This document shows, in pieces, positions 52,876 to 60,527 of a DNA stretch of 64,000 bases (its first letter is position 1; each line of letters opens with the position of its first letter). The DNA comes from an uncultured bacterium (GTDB taxonomy: Bacteria > Bacteroidota > Bacteroidia > Bacteroidales > Muribaculaceae), in assembly GCA_905214715.1 (NCBI GenBank), contig CAJMMT010000005.1:89648-153647 (forward strand), read 5' to 3'. The position numbers and the translations under genes are program-made. A model generated the notes under the pieces. It was given only the letters and a program-made list of their open reading frames with translations, searched no databases and was not told where the DNA came from.

Positions 52876-53904
52876 ATGTCCCAGCAAGCAAATACAGCCG
52901 CCGATCCCACTGCAGTAACGGAAAAAGACAAGGGATTGATTCTGACCATAATATTGGTTATTATAGTGATAGCCGCCCTGGCCATAATAGGATTCCTGTG
53001 TATCAAACCCGGTCCTGACACTATCCAGGGTCAGGCCGATGCCACGGAAATACGCATTTCAGGCAAACTCCCCGGGCGTGTCGCCGAACTTTATGTAGAA
53101 GAGGGTCAGTTGGTAAAGGCCGGCGACACTTTGGTGCATATCCATTCGTCGCTCGCCAATGCCAAGCTTGAACAGGCGCGTGCGATGGAAAATGCCGCCG
53201 ACGCCGCCGACCGTAAGGTAGACGCCGGCACACGCAAGCAGATCATAGCGTCGGCCAAAGATCTATGGGTACAGGCCCAGGCCGCAAGCGGCATTACCAA
53301 GAAGACATACGACCGCATGCAGAATCTGTTTGTGAAAGGTGTCGTATCAGAACAGAAACGCGATGAGGCCAAGGCCGCATACGAAGCAGCCAAAGCTGCC
53401 GAATCTGCAGCCAAAAGTCAATATGAACTCGCGTTGGCCGGTCCTCAGTCTGAAGACCGTGCGGCCGCCAAGGCTATGGTGAATGTTGCCAAAGGTGGTG
53501 TCGGAGAGGTCGACGCCATGCTTGAAGATCAGTACTTGCTTGCACCCTGCGACGGCCGCATAACCGTCGTATACCCGAACGTCAGCGAGCTCGTGGCTCT
53601 CGGTGCCCCTATAATGTCGCTGCAGAAAAACGATCACTATGCAGTGTTCAACATGCGTGAGAATGTAGTTGGAGAACTTAAGGAGGGCTCCAAAATCAAG
53701 GTACGCATACCTGCCCTTAAGGATATGCGCACGGAGATGACAGTCTATTATATACGCGACCTCGGCACATACGCCAACTGGCAGGCCACCAAGGCCACAG
53801 GCGACTATGATGCCCGTACATTCGAGATCAAGGCCCGTCCTGAAAAGCCTATCGACAATTTCCGGCCCGGTATGTCGGTAATCTACGAGGGGCTGGCCGA
53901 CTGA
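52876..53904 (+). CDS. HlyD/EmrA-type membrane fusion protein
   Basis: 342 residues. One membrane helix (about 27-48: LILTIILVIIVIAALAIIGFL) anchors it; a lipoyl-like domain follows in two halves (ISGKLPGRVAELYVEEGQLVKAGDTLVHI at about 57-85 and APCDGRITVVYPNVSELV at about 222-239), between them a long coiled coil rich in Ala/Lys/Glu (about 90-215), then a beta-barrel domain (about 245-335). It links the inner-membrane transporter to the TolC-family channel. The 137-bp gap before it contains only AT-rich sequence with a short palindrome (52785-52800). Complete, no oddities. Confidence 0.9.
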   Translation: MSQQANTAADPTAVTEKDKGLILTIILVIIVIAALAIIGFLCIKPGPDTIQGQADATEIRISGKLPGRVAELYVEEGQLVKAGDTLVHIHSSLANAKLEQARAMENAADAADRKVDAGTRKQIIASAKDLWVQAQAASGITKKTYDRMQNLFVKGVVSEQKRDEAKAAYEAAKAAESAAKSQYELALAGPQSEDRAAAKAMVNVAKGGVGEVDAMLEDQYLLAPCDGRITVVYPNVSELVALGAPIMSLQKNDHYAVFNMRENVVGELKEGSKIKVRIPALKDMRTEMTVYYIRDLGTYANWQATKATGDYDARTFEIKARPEKPIDNFRPGMSVIYEGLAD

Positions 53905-53945
53905 GGTTGGCATCTTATTTATAGCACCTCTTTAAAATTCAAAAT

Positions 53946-55109
53946 ATGAAAGAGAAAGGATTCAAAGCCATATTGCTGCGCACGTTGCTGCAGATAGTAC
54001 GACGCCCGGTATACTGGGTGGGGTTCTTTCTGTTTCCTCTTTTCTGCATTCTCTTCCTGACAACTGAAATGGAAGAGGGTCTTCCAACCCATGTTCCCGC
54101 AGCCATAATAGACCACGACGGCTCGGCCATGTCGCGTCAGATAACGCAGACTCTTGCCGGAATGGAAATGATAGATTACAGGAGTTCCTGTACCAGTTTC
54201 ACAGAGGCGCGAAGCAAAATGCAGGAGGGAGAGATATATGGTTTCTTTCTTATTCCCGACAATTTCGAACGCGACCTTCTGGCCGGCAAAAGTCCCTCTC
54301 TCACTTTCTATACCAACATGAGCTTCTATGTGCCGGCTTCGATGCTGTTCAAGACATTCAAGAGCACGGCTACATATGCAAAGGCCGGAGTGGTCATGAA
54401 TGTGGCCTCGACCGCCGGAATGAACGGTAACGTAACCTCGATGCTGATGCCGGTGGATATCGACACCCGCGGTCTGGGTAACCCTGAGCTCAACTATGCC
54501 GTGTATCTGTGCAATTCGTTTGTACCGGGTGTCTTCCAGCTTATGATAATGCTTATGACCTGCTTCGCGCTCGGCCAGGAAGTGAAGACCGGATCGTCGC
54601 GTCGTCTGCTGGGTATGGCCGACGGCAACATCTATAAGGTCGTGGCGGGCAAACTGCTTCCCCAGACTATAATTTGGTGGGTGCTTATAATATTCATGTT
54701 GAGTTGGTTGTACCACTGGCAGGGATATCCGATGCATGGTTCATGGTGGTGGATGACACTTAGCCAGCTGATGTTCGTACTCGCTTCCCAGGCGTTAGGA
54801 GTGTTTTTTTACGGTATGATTCCCAATCTGCGTCTCGCACTTTCGGCATCGGCGCTGATTGGTATACTTACCTTCTCGATAGCCGCCTACTCGTTTCCGT
54901 TGGAAAGCATGTACGGCTCCATAAGTATCTTCAGCTGGATACTTCCGGCCCGCTATAATTTCCTTATATACGCCGATCAGGCTCTCAATGGTCTGGATAT
55001 ATACTATTCCCGATGGTGGTTTGTGGGATATATCCTTATCATGCTGGCACCCCTAACCCTCATGTGGCGCATCCGCCGCGTTTACATGCGTCAGGTATAT
55101 ACTCCTTGA
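53946..55109 (+). CDS. ABC-2-type transporter permease, first of a pair
   Basis: 387 residues. One N-terminal membrane helix (about 21-41), a periplasmic domain of about 140 residues (AAIIDHDGSAMSRQI start), then five C-terminal membrane helices (about 190-380), the ABC2_membrane_3 plan found in YhhJ/YbhS/YbhR-like permeases. With the second permease it should form the inner-membrane pore. The ATP-binding subunit normally required is not in the operon. It starts 41 bp after the HlyD gene and 15 bp before the next permease. Confidence 0.85.
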   Translation: MKEKGFKAILLRTLLQIVRRPVYWVGFFLFPLFCILFLTTEMEEGLPTHVPAAIIDHDGSAMSRQITQTLAGMEMIDYRSSCTSFTEARSKMQEGEIYGFFLIPDNFERDLLAGKSPSLTFYTNMSFYVPASMLFKTFKSTATYAKAGVVMNVASTAGMNGNVTSMLMPVDIDTRGLGNPELNYAVYLCNSFVPGVFQLMIMLMTCFALGQEVKTGSSRRLLGMADGNIYKVVAGKLLPQTIIWWVLIIFMLSWLYHWQGYPMHGSWWWMTLSQLMFVLASQALGVFFYGMIPNLRLALSASALIGILTFSIAAYSFPLESMYGSISIFSWILPARYNFLIYADQALNGLDIYYSRWWFVGYILIMLAPLTLMWRIRRVYMRQVYTP

Positions 55110-55124
55110 TTTTGCAAAGCTATT

Positions 55125-56345
55125 ATGAAAAAACTGTGGCATCAATTCATACAGGTATATCTCCATGAGTTCCGGATAATTTTCCGGGATCAGGGTATAA
55201 TGATATTCCTTTTCTTTCTGCCCATAGCTTATCCGGTGATATATAGTCTTATATATAATCCGGAACTGGTGCGGAACGTACGCATGGTCGTCGTAGACCA
55301 CGACCGTACGGCCGATTCTCGGGAGCTGGTGCGCGATCTCGACGCCTGCCAGGAGGTGTGGGTCATAGGTTACGTACCCGACATGGCCGCAGCCAGAAAG
55401 GTTATGAGTGACCATGAATGTTACGGCATACTTGAGATTCCCGCCGGATATGCCAAGAAGATAGGACGTGGCGAACAGGCCCATGCCGTGTTGTACAGCG
55501 ATATGAGCTTACTTCTGCGATATCGTGGTTTTCTTGTGGCCACCACAAACGTAATGTCGGAACTGGGTGGTAAGCTTATGCACCGCGATCTGGACACCTC
55601 CCTCCCTCTGGCTTCAACCATTATGACCGGTGACCCGCTTCCGATAGCCAATGTGAATCTCGGTAACCTTACCGGAGGTTTCGATTCCTTTATAATGGTC
55701 GGTCTGGTGGTGCTGATACTGCAGCAGAGCGTGATACTGGCCGTAGGCATGGCCGGAGGTGCCAAACGCGAGCGCCGCGGCCTTATCGGTTACAATCCGG
55801 TAAATGCGTCGCGTTCCACGGTCATCACTATCCTCGGGCAGTCTCTTTGCTATATTACTTTGCTGGTATTGCCCATTATCTGGCTGTTGCATTACATACC
55901 GTTGGTATTCCAGTTTCCTATGGCCGGAAACACTCTCGAGATATTCTGCTTCATCTTGCCCGTGCTTCTCGGCTCTATAATGTTGGGATTCTGCTTCCAG
56001 GGTATAGTGGGCGAGCGCGAAGATGTGTTTGTGCTCTGGGTGGTTACATCTGTAGTATTCCTCTTCCTCTCGGGTCTCACATGGCCCCGTTATGCCATCC
56101 ACGGATTCTGGAAAGTTCTCAGCGATCTTGTTCCGGCCACATGGGGTGTGGAGGGATTCGTGAGAATGAACGCCAACGGAGCCTCATTGTCGCAGGTTGG
56201 CGAATATTACCGCAACGCATGGATGCTGTGCGGACTGTATGCCGTTCTCGCATGGTTCATACAACGCTTCGTGGTGCGTCCGCAGGCGTTGCGCGTAAAT
56301 CCGCAGCCCATACCCGGGGAACCCGAAACTCAGGGGAACGACTGA
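55125..56345 (+). CDS. ABC-2-type transporter permease, second of a pair
   Basis: 406 residues with the same plan as the preceding gene: N-terminal helix (about 22-42), periplasmic domain (MVVVDHDRTADSRELVRDL start), five C-terminal helices (about 180-385), and a polar tail. The two permeases are clearly paralogues (both have V/I-I/V-D-H-D at the start of the outside domain). They are probably a heterodimer. A longer frame in another phase overlaps the 3' end and is not coding there. Last gene of the exporter unit; the substrate is unknown. Confidence 0.85.
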   Translation: MKKLWHQFIQVYLHEFRIIFRDQGIMIFLFFLPIAYPVIYSLIYNPELVRNVRMVVVDHDRTADSRELVRDLDACQEVWVIGYVPDMAAARKVMSDHECYGILEIPAGYAKKIGRGEQAHAVLYSDMSLLLRYRGFLVATTNVMSELGGKLMHRDLDTSLPLASTIMTGDPLPIANVNLGNLTGGFDSFIMVGLVVLILQQSVILAVGMAGGAKRERRGLIGYNPVNASRSTVITILGQSLCYITLLVLPIIWLLHYIPLVFQFPMAGNTLEIFCFILPVLLGSIMLGFCFQGIVGEREDVFVLWVVTSVVFLFLSGLTWPRYAIHGFWKVLSDLVPATWGVEGFVRMNANGASLSQVGEYYRNAWMLCGLYAVLAWFIQRFVVRPQALRVNPQPIPGEPETQGND

Positions 56346-56416
56346 CCGTAAGACCGGATAACATCATAAACATCCCGACCCGTGCGAACATGGGGCGGGA
56401 TGTTTGTTTATATATT

Positions 56417-57670
56417 ATGATGAAAAACATACTGCTGCACTCTCTTGCATTAATAATGACGGTAGCCGCGATCGGCAGTATCGACGCGAAGGCGCAGAGC
56501 TATGATGAATGTCGCGGAACCGCGACTCCCTATCCGGTACCCGAAGCCCGCGAACCTCTTCCGGACTCTCTCAGGCTTGTTGCCGTGACCCATGTAGGGC
56601 GCCACGGTTCGCGTTTCGCAACCTCTGACAAGCGTCCGAAACATGTGGCCGAGTATCTTCGGGCTGCCAACGGATCGGGGCGGCTCACGGCCCGCGGCGA
56701 GAGATTGTTGTCCCTTATAGGAAAAGTTATGCGGCAGTCAGACGGCCATTGGGGTGAGCTTGACTCGCTCGGCGCTGCCGAACAGCGCGGCATAGCCCGT
56801 CGTCTGTACAATGCCTGGCCATATCTTTTCAACGACACCATAACGGTCAACGCAATAGCTTCATACGTGCCCCGATGCGTAATGAGCATGGATCAGTTCA
56901 CTCATCAGATAGCCCTCAGCCGGAATGACCTTGACATAGCGTCGCTTTCGGGACCCTCTAACAATTCCCTGCTGCGCCCGTTCCAGATAGATTCCGCATA
57001 CCTGTCGTTTATAAGACTCGCGCCCTGGAAAGAGGATATGGAGATGTTCGAGCGCGAGACGGTGCCTCTCGATCCTGTGCGGAGACTCGTGGGGGAATAT
57101 ATGGATACCGACACGGTGGGCGCCCGGAAAATCGCCATAGATATGTTCGGATTCCTTGCCGGACTCAACGCGAGCGGTTTCGCCGGAGACTGGCTCGAAG
57201 AATATTTCACCCTCGACGAGGCCCGTGCCCTGTGGAGTATAGGCAACGCACGCCAGTACTTCGAGCATTCGGCTTCGGCATATTCCCAGGTGCCGGCAAC
57301 CATCTTCCGTCCGCTACTCTCGGAAATGACCGAAGATCTGATGCTGGCAGCCGGAGGCGACAGTTCCTGTCCGGTAACATTGCGTTTCGGGCATGCCGAG
57401 ACTCTTATGCCGCTGCTGTCGTTGATAGACGCTCCCGGATGCCGTTTCCTCACTACCGATCCACGTGAGGTTGCATCGCATTGGCGAAACTACAATGTGG
57501 CCCCGATGGCTGTAAATCTGCAGGTGCTTCTTTGCAGGAGCCGTGGAGGCCGCTATTATGTGAGAGTCGACATAAACGAACGCCCCGTGAGACTCCCCGG
57601 CTCGAAAGATATTATAATGACATTGGAAGAAGCCCGGAGCTTGTTTGTCAAATTCACTTATAATTTGTAA
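56417..57670 (+). CDS. Secreted histidine phosphatase, MINPP (phytase)-like
   Basis: The tandem ATGs at 56417/56420 give about 417 residues with a signal peptide (ending SIDAKAQ). The catalytic motif is G-R62-H63-G64-S-R, and the second motif is RFGHAETLMPLLSL with H326-A327-E328; HAE instead of HD is the mark of multiple inositol polyphosphate phosphatases, known from Bacteroides gut species. It should remove phosphates from inositol phosphates or similar esters outside the inner membrane; the substrate is inferred. The same frame is open far upstream (to 55847) inside the permease gene, but that part is antiparallel-free shadow and not translated in this phase. The next gene starts 9 bp later. 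Confidence 0.83.
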   Translation: MMKNILLHSLALIMTVAAIGSIDAKAQSYDECRGTATPYPVPEAREPLPDSLRLVAVTHVGRHGSRFATSDKRPKHVAEYLRAANGSGRLTARGERLLSLIGKVMRQSDGHWGELDSLGAAEQRGIARRLYNAWPYLFNDTITVNAIASYVPRCVMSMDQFTHQIALSRNDLDIASLSGPSNNSLLRPFQIDSAYLSFIRLAPWKEDMEMFERETVPLDPVRRLVGEYMDTDTVGARKIAIDMFGFLAGLNASGFAGDWLEEYFTLDEARALWSIGNARQYFEHSASAYSQVPATIFRPLLSEMTEDLMLAAGGDSSCPVTLRFGHAETLMPLLSLIDAPGCRFLTTDPREVASHWRNYNVAPMAVNLQVLLCRSRGGRYYVRVDINERPVRLPGSKDIIMTLEEARSLFVKFTYNL

Positions 57671-57679
57671 CTTTGGGAC

Positions 57680-58450
57680 ATGTTTGCCCCTGATTTTTAT
57701 TATACAGTGATGGGGGCCATGGTCATAATAGGGTTCATGGTCTTCTTTGCATTGCAGCATATCGCGGCCGGATACGGTGTCATGTATACGAGCAAATGGG
57801 GTCCGTCGGTCGGAAACCGTGCAGGCTGGGTATGCATGGAGCTGCCCGCTTTCGCCGGAATGATTTTTTTCTGGCTTTTCTCTCCTCGGGATGCCGAGGC
57901 CGGGGCGGTGATATGCGCCACGCTGTTCCTGCTGCACTATTTCCAACGCACCTTCATTTTTCCCATGTTGATGAGGGGGCGCAGCCGCATGCCCTGGATA
58001 ATAATAGTTCTGGGTATGGTGTTCAATTTCATCAACACTTATCTTATCGGAGGCTGGCTGTTCTATCTGTCGCCGGAAGGGATGTATTCCGCCTCATGGC
58101 TTCGTTCCCCGCAGTTTATAGCCGGTACGCTTCTTTTCTTCACCGGCATGGGCATAAACCTGCATTCCGACCATATAGTGCGCCATTTACGCAAGCCGGG
58201 CGATACGCGTCACTATATACCCCGCGGGGGTATGTACCGTTATGTAACATCGGCGAATTACCTGGGCGAATTTGTGGAGTGGATTGGATTCGCGGTACTG
58301 ACATGGTCGCTTGCCGGCGTTGTTTTCGCGTTCTGGACCTTCGCCAACCTCGCCCCCAGGGCAAAAAAACTTCATTCAAGATATATTTCTGAATTCGGAG
58401 ACAGCTACAAATCGCTGAACCGTAAATATATAATTCCCTTCATTTATTGA
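57680..58450 (+). CDS. 3-oxo-5-alpha-steroid 4-dehydrogenase-like membrane reductase
   Basis: 256 residues, the size of human SRD5A1/2, with five to seven membrane helices. The C-terminal third has the steroid-dehydrogenase domain signature: GGMYRYVTSANYLGEFVEWIGFA with N193, Y194, G196 and E197 at the positions that bind NADPH and substrate, then AFWTFANLAPRAKKLHSRYISEFGD and the closing RKYIIPFIY. The usual CPNY is SANY here. The family reduces the delta4 double bond of 3-oxo steroids to the 5-alpha (allo) form using NADPH. The tight gene order with a flavin ene-reductase and an SDR matches the bile-acid/steroid set of Bacteroidales. Function on steroids is inferred from family and context. 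9 bp after the phosphatase gene. Confidence 0.88.
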   Translation: MFAPDFYYTVMGAMVIIGFMVFFALQHIAAGYGVMYTSKWGPSVGNRAGWVCMELPAFAGMIFFWLFSPRDAEAGAVICATLFLLHYFQRTFIFPMLMRGRSRMPWIIIVLGMVFNFINTYLIGGWLFYLSPEGMYSASWLRSPQFIAGTLLFFTGMGINLHSDHIVRHLRKPGDTRHYIPRGGMYRYVTSANYLGEFVEWIGFAVLTWSLAGVVFAFWTFANLAPRAKKLHSRYISEFGDSYKSLNRKYIIPFIY

Positions 58451-58512
58451 AGCGAAAAAAATACTCTTTCTCTTTATATCAGTCGTCAAGGCGGCTACCT
58501 GATCAAAAGAAT

Positions 58513-59724
58513 ATGTTTTCCAAAGCCAACATCGGTCCGGTAGAGATTCCCAACCGATTCATACGTTCCGCGGCCTTCGAAGGTATGGGCAAAGACAATG
58601 GTCCCACCCCCGAATTGCGCGACTATCACTGGAGTGTCTGCGACGGCGGCGTGGGTATGACCACACTTGCCTACGCCGGGGTATGCCATTCGGCCATCTC
58701 GTTTAAGACCCAGCTCTGGCTCCGTCCCGAGATAGTGAGGCCCCTGCGCGAAATAACCGACGGCATACATGCCCGTGGCTCGAAAGCCTCTATCCAGATA
58801 GGGCATTGCGGCAACATGACACACCGGTCTACCGCCGGATGCACACCCGTAGGAGCTTCCACCGGCTTCAATCTGTATAGCCCGACCATAGTACGCGGGT
58901 TGCGTCCTGACGAGTTGCGGCAACTGGCCCGGGATTTCGGTCAGGCTGTCAACACGGCCCGCGACGCCGGATTCGATTGCGTGGAGGTTCACGCCGGCCA
59001 CGGATACCTTATAAGCCAGTTCCTTTCGCCATATACCAATCACAGGCGCGACAGTTTCGGCGGCTCTCTCGACAATCGTATGAATTTCATGCGAATGGTG
59101 ATGGAAGAGGTGATGAAGGCTGCCGGAAACGACATGGGTGTGCTGGTCAAGACCAATATGAGCGATGGGTTCAAAGGAGGGCTGCAGCGCGACGAGTGTC
59201 TGATGGTGGCGAAAGAGCTTGAACGGCTCGGAGCCCATGCGTTGGTGCTGTCCGGTGGTTTTGTGTCGCGTGCTCCGATGTATGTTATGCGTGGAGAGAT
59301 GCCGCTGCGCACCATGACCAAGGATATGGACAAGCTCTGGTTGAAAGTCGGTGTGCGTATGGTAGGCCGGCAGATGATAAAGACCGAACCCTACCGTCCG
59401 CTCTTTTTCCTTGACGACGCCCGCGAATTCCGCCGCGAACTGAAGATGCCGCTGGTATATGTGGGCGGTGTTACCAATGGTCAGGATGCCCGGAAGGTCA
59501 TGGATGAAGGTTTTGACTTCATACAGGTTGGCCGCGCCCTGATACGCGATCCTCATTTCGTGAACCATCTGCGTGAGAATATGACCTACGACTGCGGATG
59601 CGAGCATGTGAACTATTGCGTGGCGAGGATATATTGCGGCTCGATGGCATGTTATCATGATCAGGGATGTCTTCCGAAAGGTATACGGCGAGAGACCGAA
59701 AAACTGAGGGAAAGGTGGAAATGA
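58513..59724 (+). CDS. Old Yellow Enzyme-type NADH:flavin oxidoreductase (candidate 5-beta-reductase)
   Basis: The ATG at 58513 gives 403 residues beginning MFSKANIGPVEIPNRFIRSA, the normal family start; a TTG at 58447 in frame is less likely. It is a single FMN-barrel of the BaiCD/2,4-dienoyl-CoA-reductase N-terminal type: IQIGHCGN, EVHAGHGYLISQFLSPYTNHRRDSFGGSLDNRMNF and the phosphate-binding YVGGV-VGRALIRDP. At the C-terminus six Cys (361, 363, 369, 375, 380, 386) occur where related enzymes bind a 4Fe-4S cluster. It lacks the C-terminal NAD/FAD domains of full-length BaiCD, so electrons must come from a partner. Known relatives reduce delta4-3-oxo steroids to the 5-beta form. It overlaps the next gene by 4 bp. 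Confidence 0.88.
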   Translation: MFSKANIGPVEIPNRFIRSAAFEGMGKDNGPTPELRDYHWSVCDGGVGMTTLAYAGVCHSAISFKTQLWLRPEIVRPLREITDGIHARGSKASIQIGHCGNMTHRSTAGCTPVGASTGFNLYSPTIVRGLRPDELRQLARDFGQAVNTARDAGFDCVEVHAGHGYLISQFLSPYTNHRRDSFGGSLDNRMNFMRMVMEEVMKAAGNDMGVLVKTNMSDGFKGGLQRDECLMVAKELERLGAHALVLSGGFVSRAPMYVMRGEMPLRTMTKDMDKLWLKVGVRMVGRQMIKTEPYRPLFFLDDAREFRRELKMPLVYVGGVTNGQDARKVMDEGFDFIQVGRALIRDPHFVNHLRENMTYDCGCEHVNYCVARIYCGSMACYHDQGCLPKGIRRETEKLRERWK

Positions 59725-60527
59725 AAAAGAAACGGATTCCTGAACTCGCGTTGGTAACCGGTGCCGACGGTGGCATCGGTAGCGCTTTCTGCCGCGAACT
59801 CGCCTCGCGGGGCATAGACCTGGTGCTGGCCGGTATCGTGGCCGAAGGTCTGGATAAACTCTCCGTCGAGATTTCGGGCAAGTATGGCGTTAAGACCTAT
59901 TGCGTGGTGGTCGACCTTACCACCGGCGACGGTTGCCGTGCTCTCGAAGAGTTTCATACTCCGTCGGGCCGTCGGCCCGACATGCTGGTCAACAACGCCG
60001 GTATATTCAGTTTCCTTCCTGTGTGCGACCTTCCCGACGGCAAGTGTCAGGCTTTCATAGACCTGCATATAACGGCCGTTACCCGGCTGAGCCGCAGCTA
60101 CGGCCGTCTGTTCGCATCACGAGGCTACGGCTGGATTCTGAATATGAGTTCCATGTCATGCTGGATGCCTATGCCCGGACTGGCCATGTATGCGGCTACC
60201 AAGGCCTACCTGAGAGTCTTCTCGCGCTCGCTCAGCTATGAACTGCGCGAAAGCGGTGTCAGGGTTATGGTGGCCTGCCCAGGGGGTATAGCCACCGATT
60301 TGTTCGGCCTTCCTAAAAATCTTCAGAAACTTGCGCTAAGGATCGGTGCCATAGCCGCGCCCGACAGGTTCGCGCGTGGCGCGGTGAAACGACTGCTCAG
60401 GGGCGACAGCCAATATATAAACGGCTTCCTGAACCGTGTTTCGATTGTAGCCGTTGGTATTACCCCGGCACCTTTGCGTATGATGGTAAAACATAAACTA
60501 CTTGACAGTGGCATTACACGCCCGTAA
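59721..60527 (+). CDS. Short-chain dehydrogenase/reductase (candidate hydroxysteroid dehydrogenase)
   Basis: The ATG at 59721 overlaps the preceding stop as ATGA; it gives 268 residues. Rossmann motif TGADGGIG (13-20), NNAG near 90, catalytic Ser in NMSSMSCW and Y157-x3-K161 in YAATKAYL, so a classical SDR. In Bacteroidales clusters with 5-alpha- and 5-beta-reductase genes this position encodes a 3-beta-hydroxysteroid dehydrogenase; that assignment here rests on order, not on residues unique to the sequence. A C-terminal hydrophobic stretch (about 243-262, NRVSIVAVGITPAPLRMMV) could attach it to the membrane. The DUF2723 gene overlaps its 3' end. Confidence 0.87.
   Translation: MKKKRIPELALVTGADGGIGSAFCRELASRGIDLVLAGIVAEGLDKLSVEISGKYGVKTYCVVVDLTTGDGCRALEEFHTPSGRRPDMLVNNAGIFSFLPVCDLPDGKCQAFIDLHITAVTRLSRSYGRLFASRGYGWILNMSSMSCWMPMPGLAMYAATKAYLRVFSRSLSYELRESGVRVMVACPGGIATDLFGLPKNLQKLALRIGAIAAPDRFARGAVKRLLRGDSQYINGFLNRVSIVAVGITPAPLRMMVKHKLLDSGITRP

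Noticed and set aside
55847..56416. Long in-frame extension upstream of the phosphatase gene
   Set aside because: It lies fully inside the second permease gene in another phase, and the signal peptide begins only at 56417.
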